A program made the translations under genes and the position numbers. The notes under the pieces were generated by a model that did not search any database, had not been told where the DNA came from, and saw nothing but the letters and a program-made list of their open reading frames with translations. Below, piece after piece: positions 1 through 8,375 of a stretch of DNA of 20,127 nucleotides (position 1 is its first letter; the number at the start of each line of letters is the position of its first letter). Source of the DNA: M3007 sp035299505 (GTDB lineage: Bacteria > Bacteroidota > Bacteroidia > Chitinophagales > Saprospiraceae); assembly GCA_035299505.1 (NCBI GenBank), contig DATGWL010000023.1:1-20127 (forward strand), in the 5' to 3' direction.

Positions 1-1
1 A

Positions 2-250
2 ACTTCGGAGGTGGGCGCTATCGCCCTGCATGTGTATCCCAATCCCGCCAGCGAGTGGGTGCAGGTACAGCTGCCGGATCAGGTGCAGGCAACGAGACTG
101 GAGCTCCTGGATCCGCAGGGCAGAATGGTACAGCATTGGCCCGGGCAGGAGCGGCGCTTAGACCTTAGCAGTATTCCCGCGGGCGCGTACACCCTGCTCG
201 TACGCGCGAGGGATGGCGCGGTGTTGCGGGCAGGCGTGGTGAAAAGGTGA
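2..250 (+). CDS. Secreted protein, C-terminal fragment with type A T9SS sorting domain (partial)
   Basis: This is the 3' end of a gene that starts before the window; the frame is open from base 2, and the GTG at 11 is just an internal Val codon. The visible 82 residues contain VYPNPAS, then an alternating hydrophobic strand pattern, a LLDPQGR segment (the usual 'D..G+' turn), LDLSSIPAGAYTLLVRA and a terminal VKR. This order (YPNP, D-x-x-G-R, L..LPAG.Y.L.V, basic end) is the signature of the roughly 75-residue type A C-terminal domain that directs proteins through the type IX secretion system to the cell surface or medium. What the exported part does cannot be told, because it lies outside the window. 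The stop is TGA at 248-250, and the next gene starts 78 bases later on the same strand. Confidence 0.85.
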   Translation, partial: TSEVGAIALHVYPNPASEWVQVQLPDQVQATRLELLDPQGRMVQHWPGQERRLDLSSIPAGAYTLLVRARDGAVLRAGVVKR

Positions 251-283
251 GGGATTGCCTGAAAAGTATTGGGGCGATGATCA

Positions 284-299
284 AAAGTCCTGCGACTTT
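284..299 (+). terminator. Small hairpin downstream of the T9SS cargo gene, possible terminator
   Basis: AAAGTC (284-289), loop CTGC, GACTTT (294-299) form a 6-bp stem 33 bases after the stop codon. The bases after it (GTTACAAACAAAA) are not a T-run, so intrinsic termination is only a possibility. It could also be a chance dyad in the leader of the next gene. Confidence 0.25.
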
Positions 300-328
300 G
301 TTACAAACAAAACCTCCTCACCTCAAAC

Positions 329-1084
329 ATGCCTACTCAATCCAAAACTGTACTTATCACCGGAGCTTCTCAAGGAATTGGTAAAGCCTGTGCCCTGCTG
401 GCTGCCGAAAAAGGCTACCGGGTAGTGGTCAATTATGCACATCAGCGCCAACTGGCTATGGGTGTTGTAAACGCCATCAGGGAGGCGGGTGGCGACGCGC
501 TGGCCATTCAGGCAGATGTGTCCAACGAAGCGGCGGTATTGCGCATGATGGAGCAAATTCAGGCAACCTATGGCTATCTGGATGCGTTGGTAAACAACGC
601 GGCCATCATTGAATCGCAGATGAAGGTGCAGGATATGAGTGCTGCCCGCTTGCAAAAAGTTTTTGCGGTGAATGTGCTGGGCAGCATGTTTTGTGCCCGG
701 GAGGCGGTTCGCAGTATGGCGTTATCGGCTGGCGGGCAGGGGGGCGCTATTGTGCAAATTTCCTCCATTGCAGCCCGCCTGGGTTCTCCGTTTGAATACG
801 TGGATTACGCAGCTACCAAAGGGGCTGTAGAGAGTTTTGTTATTGGATTATCCAAAGAAGTGGCCGCTGAAGGCATTCGTGTTAATGCAGTCAGGCCAGG
901 CCTGGTTTATACAGACATCCACGCCAAAGCCGGCGAACCTGGTCGCGTAAAACGCCTGGAATCCGGTATTCCCATGCTGCGCGGCGGCCAGCCGGAAGAA
1001 ATAGCCCAATCTGTACTCTGGTTGCTGTCTGATGAAGCATCGTATGTCACAGGAACTATTCTGGATGTGAGTGGAGGCAGGTAG
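329..1084 (+). CDS. SDR family NAD(P)-dependent oxidoreductase
   Basis: A complete 251-residue classical short-chain dehydrogenase/reductase, the usual length for the family. Visible landmarks: the nucleotide-binding TGASQGIG (residues 11-18) after strand VLI; the NNAA motif (89-92, a variant of NNAG); the active-site Asn in FAVNVLG (about 115); the catalytic Ser in QISSIA (about 146); the YAATK motif with Tyr160 and Lys164; and RPGLVYTDI after the catalytic helix. The C-terminal WLLSDEASYVTGTILDVSGG is typical of FabG and glucose-1-dehydrogenase-like members. It should reduce or oxidise a carbonyl/alcohol with NAD(P)H in the cytosol; the substrate cannot be read from sequence. The second strand ends in VVVNYAHQ, without an acidic residue directly after the strand, which leans toward NADP. 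ATG at 329 is the only sensible start; no Shine-Dalgarno is seen. It stands alone, between a secreted-protein gene and a convergent giant gene. Confidence 0.92.
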   Translation: MPTQSKTVLITGASQGIGKACALLAAEKGYRVVVNYAHQRQLAMGVVNAIREAGGDALAIQADVSNEAAVLRMMEQIQATYGYLDALVNNAAIIESQMKVQDMSAARLQKVFAVNVLGSMFCAREAVRSMALSAGGQGGAIVQISSIAARLGSPFEYVDYAATKGAVESFVIGLSKEVAAEGIRVNAVRPGLVYTDIHAKAGEPGRVKRLESGIPMLRGGQPEEIAQSVLWLLSDEASYVTGTILDVSGGR

Positions 1085-1105
1085 GGATTTTGGGGCATTT
1101 TGAAT

Positions 1106-1452
1106 GTCATTAGGGGGCATTATTAAGGTCATTTAAGGAGTTATTTATGGGGTCATTTGTATGGTCATTTATTCATTTTCTGAGGGCTTAATCTGGACCA
1201 TTATTGCTTATGACAAAAGCAGCGGATAATGCCAGGCTTTGTCATCCTGAGCGCAGCGAAGAATCCGGGTGTATCACGTAAAACGAAACTGCTACATGGA
1301 TGGGCAAATAGCCTCATCAATGCAGCAGTTTCAGATACTTCGAATAATTTATCTCAAGGCTCATTTTATCACCTCACTCCAAATTGATCTCCAAATGCCC
1401 CCTAAATGACCTCAAATGACCTCAAATGACCTCAATGCCCACTAAATGACCT
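1106..1452. repeat. Convergent intergenic region with inverted GGTCATTT-type repeat blocks
   Basis: The 375-base gap between two convergent stop codons holds no gene. Its left edge carries short units on the + strand (GTCATTAGGGGGCATT at 1106-1121, then GGTCATTT at 1128-1135, 1151-1158 and 1163-1170). Its right edge carries the same units in reverse orientation: CAAATGCCCCCTAAATGAC at 1392-1410, then three 10-base copies of the type AAATGACCTC up to about 1434, then AATGCCC and AAATGACCT to 1452. The left unit GTCATT-AGGGGGCATT matches the reverse complement of the right one with a single-base indel. The blocks thus form a long-range inverted repeat with about 270 bases between the arms. Role unknown; transcription from both sides could fold here, so a shared termination role is possible. 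Confidence 0.7.
1257..1342. repeat. Two-step hairpin inside the convergent gap
   Basis: GAAACTGCT (1285-1293) pairs perfectly with AGCAGTTTC (1324-1332); the stem can be extended inwards with two mismatches. Outside it CGAAGAATC (1257-1265) pairs with GATACTTCG (1334-1342) with one mismatch. The left flank contains GTCATCCTGAGCGCAGCG (1241-1258), a phrase I have often seen in intergenic DNA of unrelated bacteria (recollection, not a search). A further small dyad, TGACAAA (1211-1217) with TTTGTCA (1238-1244), lies just upstream. The arrangement suggests a short dispersed element or a bidirectional terminator. Confidence 0.5.
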
Positions 1453-1459
1453 ACTCCAC

Positions 1460-4400
1460 CTATCGCTTCAACGTCACATCTCCCGTAAAGGTCTCTTCCT
1501 GTCCGTCCACAAATTCCACCACGGCCTGCCATACAAATACTCCCGGATTGAGCTTTTGGCCTTTGAAGTTGCCATCCCAGCCAATTGATTCGTTTGGCGC
1601 AAAATCCAGGCGCTCATAAACAGCCTCACCCCAGCGGGAGAATACCTGCAGCGACTTGATGCGGGTTACCTGCACCGGATCGGCAAACAAGGTGAAATAA
1701 TCGTTGTTCCCATCGTCGTTCGGAGAGAAAATGTTTGGTCCGTACACATTACGGGACTTATCCACCCGAATCTGAATGGTTCCCCGAGCCTCACAACCAG
1801 CCTCTGATACCACATGCAGGTGGTATTGGGTGGTATTGGTTGGCGTGGCATAGGTGCTCAGGCAGGTATCGCAGGAAAGGGAATCAGCAGGCGTCCAGGT
1901 AATGGAAGCAATGTCGCTCAGCGGAATATCCACCAGCGCATTAATCTGATATCCATAGCCCATGCGGATTTCTGCAACCGCATCCAGGGTAATTTCTACC
2001 AGATCTGCTGCATTGATATTGGCCACGGCCGTAGCCGCACAACCATTGCCGCCTTCTACCATGATGTTGTAGGCGCCCGGATCCAGGTTAATGAACTGGT
2101 TTTGGCTGGTTAAACTGCCGCCATTCAGTCCGTACAGAATCGGGTCTGAAAGGCCTGTTACAGAATCAATGATGATGCTGCCTTTCAGGTTATCGCAGGT
2201 TGGCTGAACCACTGAAACATGCGCTACGGGTACTTCCGGCGTAATCGTTACCTGATCAGTGGCCGTACAACCATTGGCCGGATTGGTTACCGTAAGGGTA
2301 TAAGTGCCTGCTTTGTCAATTTGTGGTGTTGCCGTGTTGACTCCGGATACAAAGTGACCATCCTGTGTGCTCCACTGATAGTTCAGGCTGTTGGCGCCGC
2401 TGCCACTGCCGTTCAAAGACAAGGTTTCGCCGGCACAATCCAGGGTGAACGACAAACCTGCATCGGCGCCCGGAGGGGTCTGGTTTGCTTGTACATTCAC
2501 CGGAACAGCGTTGAAGCAGTTGTTGGCAGGGTTGAAGCCAATCAATATGTAATTGCCGGCTGCATTCACATTCAGGGTCGGGCCAGAGCCCAAAATAGTA
2601 GTATCTGTTCCTGAAATGGTGGCCCAGGTAAACTGAATGCCACTCAGCGTGGAGCTTCCGGTAAGCGTTTGGCTGGGCGCCGCACAGGTAAGCAACGTCG
2701 GGTTGGCAACACTCAGTTGCGGCGGATTGAGGCTTTGTGTAAGTGTAATGGATGCCGTAGCTGTGCAAGCGGTTACATTGTCTACTACCACCAGGGTGTA
2801 TGTTCCAGGCGCAGTAGCCGTCAGCGTAGGATTACTGCCCACCTGATTGCCATTCAGGTTCCACAACAGATTCACCGGATTGTTGGTGCCTGTAATGGTG
2901 CCATTCAATACAATGCTGGTTACGTCGCAATCCAGAGCCGTACCTGCAGAACTGATATTGGCCTGCGGATCGGTAGACTGATCGGTAATTTGTACCGAAA
3001 CGGTTCCGGTGCAGGTGCCACCCGCGCTCACGGTTACCGTATAGGTGCCAGGCGCCAAACCGCTGAGGTCTTCCGTAGTTTGACTGTTGGACCAGCTGAA
3101 AGTATAGGCGCCCTGAGGCGTAATGGTAAGGTCGATAGCGCCATTGCCTGCGCCGCAGGAATTGTTGGGTGTGAATGTGTTGGCAATATTTGGTGTAATG
3201 CCAATATCCTGAACAGTAATGCTTTGTGTGCCCGTACATCCGTTTCCGGCAGTAACCGTAACGGTATAAGTGCCGCCGGGCAGGTTGCTCAAATCTTCCG
3301 TGATGGCACTGTTTGACCACAGGAAGGTATACGGCGTCTGACTTCCCGTCACAGTCAGGTCGATGGAACCAACAGGCTGACCGCAGGCGGCCGGAGTAGG
3401 TACGTTAGACAAAGCCGGTGGCGGCGTATTGGCAGTTACTGTTACAGAAACAGTATTGGTACAGGTTCCGCCTGCGCTTACGGTTACGGTGTATGTTCCC
3501 GGCGCCACATTGCTGATATCCTGTGTCTGGGCGCTGTTCGACCAATTGTAGGTGTACGTTCCGGCTGGAGCAACCGTGATGTCAACTGCGCCGTTGTTTA
3601 CCACACAGGAGGTGGAAGGCGTTAGGGTGGAGGTAATGGCCGGCGTGAACACGTCGTTACCTACCGTAAAGGATTGTGTAGTGGTACATCCGTTTCCGGC
3701 AGTTACCGTTACGGTATAAGTACCTGATGCCACGTTGGTCAAATCCTCGGTGATGGCCGTATTAGACCACAGATAGGTATATGGAAGTGGGCTGCCGCCA
3801 ACTGTCAGGTCAATGCCTCCGGTGGCTGCACTGCAATCGGCGTTGTTTACTACATTAGACAGTGCCGGAGCCGGAACGTTGCTCGTTACGGTAATGATGG
3901 CCGTGCTGGTGCAGGCGCCCCCCGCGCTTACGGTTACGGTGTAAATACCTGCGGCAATATTGCTCAGATCTTCTGTTTGAGCACTGTTTGACCACACATA
4001 CGTGTACGTGCCTGCGGGCGTGACATTGAGGTCGATGGCGCCATTGTTTACCACGCAGGAGCTGGCCGGACTCATATTGTTGGTAATAGCCGGCGTAAAT
4101 ACATTCTCCGGTACGTTGATCGTTTGGGAAGAAGTACAGCCATTACCGGCGGTTACCGTAACGGTGTAGGCGCCGGAAAGAATATTGGTCAAATCTTCAG
4201 TAACGGCAGTATTGGACCATAGGTAAGTATACGGTGCAGGGCTACCGGAAACGCTCAGATCAATGGCGCCGTCAGCTGCGCCACATTCGGCAGCAGTGGT
4301 AGCCTGAGAGAGCGCCGGAGTTGGCACGTTGCTGGTTACGTTGAATACCGCTGTGTTGGTGCAGGTGCCGCCCGCGCTTACCGTAACAGTATAGGTGCCG

Positions 4401-7400
4401 GCGGCTACATTGTTGATATCTTCCGTTTGGGCGGTATTAGACCATAAATAGGTGTAGGCGCCTGCAGGATTTACATTCAGGTCTACCGCACCGGTATTGG
4501 TTATGCAGGAACTGTTGGCGGTGGCATTGCCGGATAAAGCCAGTGAAAGGGTATTGCCCGGAATAACTGCCGAAGAGGTTGCTGTGCAATTGTTGGCATC
4601 TGTTACCGTAACGGTGTAGGTGCCTGCAGCGAGGTTAGACAAATCTTCTGTAACGGCAGTATTCGACCAGGAGAAACCATATGGTGTGGCCCCACCGGAA
4701 ACCGTCAGGTCAATGGCGCCATCAGCCAGCCCGCAGAATTCAGGGGTCAGGCTCTGGGCCGTAATGGGGTTGGTGCGCTGGTCAATCACAAAGAAGGAGG
4801 CCGTTGCGGTGCAACTGCCTGATTCTGTTACAGATACAGTGTAAGTTCCTGGGGCGAGATTGTTCAAATCTTCATCTGTGGCAGCATTAGACCACAAATA
4901 AGTGTAGGCGCCAGCCGGGGTAATGTTCAGGTCGATGGAGCCGTTATTCGTGGCGCAGTTGGTGAGTGCTACAGCCGTTCCTGCCAGGCTGAACGTGCTG
5001 GCATTATTTGGAACGTTGATGGTTGCAGCTTCTGTACATCCGTTTTGTGCGGTTACTGTAACCGTGTAAGTACCGGGCAATAAAGCCGTCAGATCCTCGT
5101 CTGTTACGGCGTTGGACCACAAATAGGTGTACGGGCCGGCGGCTCCGCTCACCGCCAGGTCAATGGCGCCATTGTTTACGCTACAAATGGATGCAGTGAT
5201 ATTGGGGGTCAAAACCGGCGTCTGGGTATTGTCGATTACCACAAAGGTACCGGTAGACTGGCAGGTGCCCAGGGTAACTGTAACGGTATAGTTGCCGGCA
5301 TTGAGGTTGTTCAGGTCTTCGGTGTTGTCGGCATTAGACCACAGGTAGGTGTAAGCGCCAGCAGGCGTAACGCTCAGGTCCAGCGAGCCGTTGAAAGCTG
5401 TGCAGGAGCTGTTTGCGGTAGCATTGGTATTGAGGTTCAGCGTAACATTGTTGTTGTTCACCACAACAGAAGCCACCTCGGTGCAAAAGTTTGAGCCGGT
5501 AACTGTAACGGAATAAGTGCCTGGTGTTAGTCCGCTCAGGTCCTCATCTGTGGCAGTGGTTGACCACAAATAGGTGTACGGGCCCACTCCGGCGTTCACG
5601 TTCAGTTCGGCAGAACCATCTGCCAGGCCGCAGTTTGCGGCCAAACCGGCTACGGAAAGACTTGGAGGAACAGCGTTATCGGCAATAACAAAGGTATTGG
5701 AGCCAGTGCAGGTGCCGAAGGTTACGGTTACGGTGTAAGTGCCTGCTGCCAGGCCATTCAGGTCTTCCGTATTGAGGCTGTTCGACCAGGCATAGGTATA
5801 GTTGCCGGCGGGTGCAACACTAATATCAAGGGCGCCATTGGGCGTTGCGCAGGAGGTGTTTTGCTGCGGAGAGGCTGATACACCCAGCGATAAATCGTTG
5901 TTCAGGATGTTGACCGTATTGACGGCGGTACATTGATTGGCCCCGGTAACCGTAACGGAATACGTGCCGGGCGTCATGTTAGCCAGGTCTTCATCTGTAA
6001 CCGCATTAGACCACAAATACGTGAATGGCGCGGCTCCGTTGTTTACCACCAAATCCGCCGAACCGTTGTTGAAACCACAGGTAGCTGCACTTGCCGACGA
6101 CGATAAGTTGGGTGGTAAGGCCTGATCTATGATAGAAAATGTATCCAGGGCTATACAACTGACCCCCAGGGTAACCGTGACCAAATAGGTGCCCCCCGGT
6201 AAATTGGTCAGGCTATCTGTAGATTGCCCAGACGACCAGGTATACACGTAGTTGGTATCTGCCGGGAATACATTCAGATCAATGGCTCCGGTGGGCAGTG
6301 CACAGGATATATTATCCAATACTACTTCTTGTATACCAATGGGTTGATTCACATTAGGTACGATAACCGTATTGGTAGCCGAGCAGCCTACCGCTGAGGT
6401 TACGGTAACAAAAAACGTATCGGCAGCAAGTTTGGTAAGGTCCTGGGAAGTATCGCCGGTAGACCACAGAATAGCAAAGGGCGAAGCGCCTCCATTGATG
6501 GTCAGGTCAATGCCCCCGTTGTTGAGTCCGCAGGTAGCGGTGTCAATTTTTGCCGGGATACTTGGGTATTCCACCTGGTTGCCCACATTGATGGTTTCCA
6601 CGGCGGTGCAGGTTCCGCCGGCAGAAATGGTTACGGTATAATCGCCCGGCGCCAAAGGGCTTAAATTCGTTGTAGTAGCTCCGTTCGACCAGGTATAGGC
6701 CAGGTTGGTGGGGAATAGTTGTAGTGATATTCGCCCGTTTATGGTATCGCAGGAGGTATTATCCTGAACCGTTGCATTATAGGAGAATATGGCCTGATTA
6801 TCCTCCAGATCCACACTCCCCGTAGTGGTACACCCGTTGGCAGAGGTTAGTGTTACGGTGTAGTTTCCGGCAGGAACATTACTCAAGTCTTCCGTAGTGG
6901 CAGCATTAGACCAAAGGTAAGTATAAGGAGGCACCCCTCCGGGAAGAGGGGTCAGATTGACTGCCCCGTTCATCATGCCACAGGTGGCATTGGTTTGTGT
7001 AAAGGATAAGTCGGGTAATACCGGCTCGTCGTCTATGAAGAAAACTGCCAGATCAGTACAGGTGCCTGCCCGGGTAACGGTTACTACATAAGTGCCGGGA
7101 GTCAAGTTGGCAATATCCTGGGTAGTAGCGCCGTTTGACCATTCATAAGTAGCGGTGTTTTGCCACAGGCCGCTTGGTGACAGGGATATACCAATACTGC
7201 CATTACCACCATTACAAGTAGTACTGGCTATCTCGTAATCCTCAAGTACGGTGATGGCCAAATCCATTGCCGGAACCTCAGCAGAATAGGTAGAAGTACA
7301 GCCGTTCGCACCTGTAACAGTTACTGTGTACTCACCGGCAGGCAGATTAAAAATTTGCAGGTCGGTGCCGCCATTTGACCACTCATAGGTGTATGGTTGC

Positions 7401-8107
7401 TGACCGCCCACAGCCTGGATGGCTGCGTCGCCATTGCTTTGATTGCAAAAATCAGGGGTAAAGCCACCCAAGGGGGGAATAAGTGTAGGGGCATTGGTTA
7501 AATTGGGTACCACAAAGGTTTCTGTGGTGGTACAGGTTACCCCCCAGGTCACAGAAACCGTGTAGGTTCCCGGTGGAATATTTACCAGATCCATATCAGT
7601 TTCACCACTCGACCACTCATAGGTCCAGGAGTTAGGTAATGGATCTACCGAAAGGTCAATGGCGCCGTTGCTATTGCCATTACACAGACTATTTCCGGTA
7701 ACAACACCCGTAATGGCAATCGGTGCAATGGGAGGAAATTCACCTACTATTACCTGTCCTATCTGTGGTACGCCGTTCGCATCAATAACGGTTACCTGAT
7801 AAGCGCCCGCTGTAAGTCCGGAAATATCTTCGGTGGTTTCTCCGTTTGACCACAAATGTACCCAAGGGCCCGGGGTGTTGGGGTCTGGAGTCATATTAAT
7901 AGACCCTTGTCCAATCCCACACAGGTCGTTAATAACCAAAAACATGGGTGCTACCGTCAATGGTTTTTCTGAAACACTAACCGGCTCGGCAGATGGGTCA
8001 GTAACAGAAGGAGGCAGGGATAAACCAGCGGTTGAGGCAGCGGTATTGCCAATGAATTGGAAAAAAAAGCAAAAAGCAAAAAGAGTAGATTGTACAGTTA
8101 TTCTCAT
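1460..8107 (-). CDS. Giant SprB-repeat cell-surface protein with type B (CHU_C) T9SS sorting domain
   Basis: A 2215-residue exported protein. Residues 1-24 are a signal peptide (short basic start, FAFCFFFQFIG core, TAAS cleavage region). About residues 60-1718 hold 22 SprB-like repeats of about 75 residues, each with xC..NGaIdL, YtYlWSN..TeDL, aGtYtVTV and a second Cys (GC or TC). Three Ig/PKD-like units follow (about 1719-1955), then one divergent SprB-like unit (TCDNLKGSI), a bridging domain, and the gliding-motility-associated C-terminal domain at 2121-2215 (YGPNIFSPNDDGNNDYF, VFSRWGEAVYE, WDGNFKG, GDVTLKR). Proteins of this build are T9SS cargo held on the cell surface and, in known cases such as SprB of Flavobacterium johnsoniae, act as motility adhesins. 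The ligand here is unknown. No PorP/SprF partner gene, a frequent neighbour of type B cargo, is seen. The paired Cys residues could form one disulfide per repeat. Alternating repeat types and loss of basic residues are described in the findings. The start at 8107 is fixed by the signal peptide. Confidence 0.93.
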   Translation of the reverse strand: MRITVQSTLFAFCFFFQFIGNTAASTAGLSLPPSVTDPSAEPVSVSEKPLTVAPMFLVINDLCGIGQGSINMTPDPNTPGPWVHLWSNGETTEDISGLTAGAYQVTVIDANGVPQIGQVIVGEFPPIAPIAITGVVTGNSLCNGNSNGAIDLSVDPLPNSWTYEWSSGETDMDLVNIPPGTYTVSVTWGVTCTTTETFVVPNLTNAPTLIPPLGGFTPDFCNQSNGDAAIQAVGGQQPYTYEWSNGGTDLQIFNLPAGEYTVTVTGANGCTSTYSAEVPAMDLAITVLEDYEIASTTCNGGNGSIGISLSPSGLWQNTATYEWSNGATTQDIANLTPGTYVVTVTRAGTCTDLAVFFIDDEPVLPDLSFTQTNATCGMMNGAVNLTPLPGGVPPYTYLWSNAATTEDLSNVPAGNYTVTLTSANGCTTTGSVDLEDNQAIFSYNATVQDNTSCDTINGRISLQLFPTNLAYTWSNGATTTNLSPLAPGDYTVTISAGGTCTAVETINVGNQVEYPSIPAKIDTATCGLNNGGIDLTINGGASPFAILWSTGDTSQDLTKLAADTFFVTVTSAVGCSATNTVIVPNVNQPIGIQEVVLDNISCALPTGAIDLNVFPADTNYVYTWSSGQSTDSLTNLPGGTYLVTVTLGVSCIALDTFSIIDQALPPNLSSSASAATCGFNNGSADLVVNNGAAPFTYLWSNAVTDEDLANMTPGTYSVTVTGANQCTAVNTVNILNNDLSLGVSASPQQNTSCATPNGALDISVAPAGNYTYAWSNSLNTEDLNGLAAGTYTVTVTFGTCTGSNTFVIADNAVPPSLSVAGLAANCGLADGSAELNVNAGVGPYTYLWSTTATDEDLSGLTPGTYSVTVTGSNFCTEVASVVVNNNNVTLNLNTNATANSSCTAFNGSLDLSVTPAGAYTYLWSNADNTEDLNNLNAGNYTVTVTLGTCQSTGTFVVIDNTQTPVLTPNITASICSVNNGAIDLAVSGAAGPYTYLWSNAVTDEDLTALLPGTYTVTVTAQNGCTEAATINVPNNASTFSLAGTAVALTNCATNNGSIDLNITPAGAYTYLWSNAATDEDLNNLAPGTYTVSVTESGSCTATASFFVIDQRTNPITAQSLTPEFCGLADGAIDLTVSGGATPYGFSWSNTAVTEDLSNLAAGTYTVTVTDANNCTATSSAVIPGNTLSLALSGNATANSSCITNTGAVDLNVNPAGAYTYLWSNTAQTEDINNVAAGTYTVTVSAGGTCTNTAVFNVTSNVPTPALSQATTAAECGAADGAIDLSVSGSPAPYTYLWSNTAVTEDLTNILSGAYTVTVTAGNGCTSSQTINVPENVFTPAITNNMSPASSCVVNNGAIDLNVTPAGTYTYVWSNSAQTEDLSNIAAGIYTVTVSAGGACTSTAIITVTSNVPAPALSNVVNNADCSAATGGIDLTVGGSPLPYTYLWSNTAITEDLTNVASGTYTVTVTAGNGCTTTQSFTVGNDVFTPAITSTLTPSTSCVVNNGAVDITVAPAGTYTYNWSNSAQTQDISNVAPGTYTVTVSAGGTCTNTVSVTVTANTPPPALSNVPTPAACGQPVGSIDLTVTGSQTPYTFLWSNSAITEDLSNLPGGTYTVTVTAGNGCTGTQSITVQDIGITPNIANTFTPNNSCGAGNGAIDLTITPQGAYTFSWSNSQTTEDLSGLAPGTYTVTVSAGGTCTGTVSVQITDQSTDPQANISSAGTALDCDVTSIVLNGTITGTNNPVNLLWNLNGNQVGSNPTLTATAPGTYTLVVVDNVTACTATASITLTQSLNPPQLSVANPTLLTCAAPSQTLTGSSTLSGIQFTWATISGTDTTILGSGPTLNVNAAGNYILIGFNPANNCFNAVPVNVQANQTPPGADAGLSFTLDCAGETLSLNGSGSGANSLNYQWSTQDGHFVSGVNTATPQIDKAGTYTLTVTNPANGCTATDQVTITPEVPVAHVSVVQPTCDNLKGSIIIDSVTGLSDPILYGLNGGSLTSQNQFINLDPGAYNIMVEGGNGCAATAVANINAADLVEITLDAVAEIRMGYGYQINALVDIPLSDIASITWTPADSLSCDTCLSTYATPTNTTQYHLHVVSEAGCEARGTIQIRVDKSRNVYGPNIFSPNDDGNNDYFTLFADPVQVTRIKSLQVFSRWGEAVYERLDFAPNESIGWDGNFKGQKLNPGVFVWQAVVEFVDGQEETFTGDVTLKR
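2950..7930 (-). repeat. Tandem SprB-like repeat array with two-unit (about 450-bp) higher-order period
   Basis: Twenty-two coding repeats of about 225 bp. From about repeat 5 on they alternate between two types: one with a GG/GS..PYTYLWSN insertion and an NGC end (TVTAGNGC), the other with PAGxYTYxWSN and a TC end (TVTVSAGGTC). The same landmark of the first type (TACATC or its variants on the + strand) falls at 3235, 3685, 4135, 4585 and 5035, exactly 450 bases apart, then at 5482, 5929 and about 6382 (447, 447, 453). The second type has its landmark (CAGGTGCC or variants) at 3012, 3462, 3912 and 4362, again exactly 450 apart. Copies toward the C-terminal side are the most alike; the four at the N-terminal side are the most divergent. 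Confidence 0.9.
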
Positions 8108-8188
8108 GGGAAACAGTTTGTAGGCATGCGCCGAAAGACGATTTTGCCGGTTTTAGATTAAAAGAACAATTTCAGGAAAGTTGTCGGA

Positions 8189-8196
8189 CAAAGATA
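8189..8196 (-). promoter_or_regulatory. Possible -7 element for the giant adhesin gene
   Basis: Read on the - strand this is TATCTTTG, a full match to the Bacteroidota -7 consensus TAnnTTTG, 82 bases before the start codon. No TTTG/TTG at the usual distance of about 20 bases upstream is visible, so support rests on the -7 element alone. The remaining divergent gap (8108-8375) holds no other clear signal; TATCTTG at 8309-8315 on the + strand is a weak -7 candidate for the opposite gene. Confidence 0.35.
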
Positions 8197-8375
8197 TGTT
8201 TTTATGTCAATTCGCTTCCTCGGCTCAAAAGATTCTTAGTTAAAACCTCAATTTTTACTCATAAAAAATGGTTGTAAAATTCAGCCCGTTCATTAGGTCA
8301 GACTCCGTTATCTTGCCGGATAAACCACGTTTCAGATACCCACATTAAACCTTTTGCGCCCGCTGGCAACTGGCT

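Noticed and set aside
1241..1265. GTCATCCTGAGCGCAGCGAAGAATC as part of a tRNA or other structured RNA
   Set aside because: No cloverleaf can be drawn; the phrase is better explained as a common dispersed intergenic motif.
2219..3320. Several open frames of 130-215 codons on both strands within the giant gene (for example 2669-3316 + and 2832-3320 -)
   Set aside because: They are shadows of the SprB repeats, with repetitive, cysteine- and arginine-rich low-quality translations, and no start signals. The main frame is continuous and has clear domains.
2950..7930. Regularly spaced repeats at about 225/450 bases
   Set aside because: These are coding protein repeats in one continuous frame, not CRISPR or a satellite.
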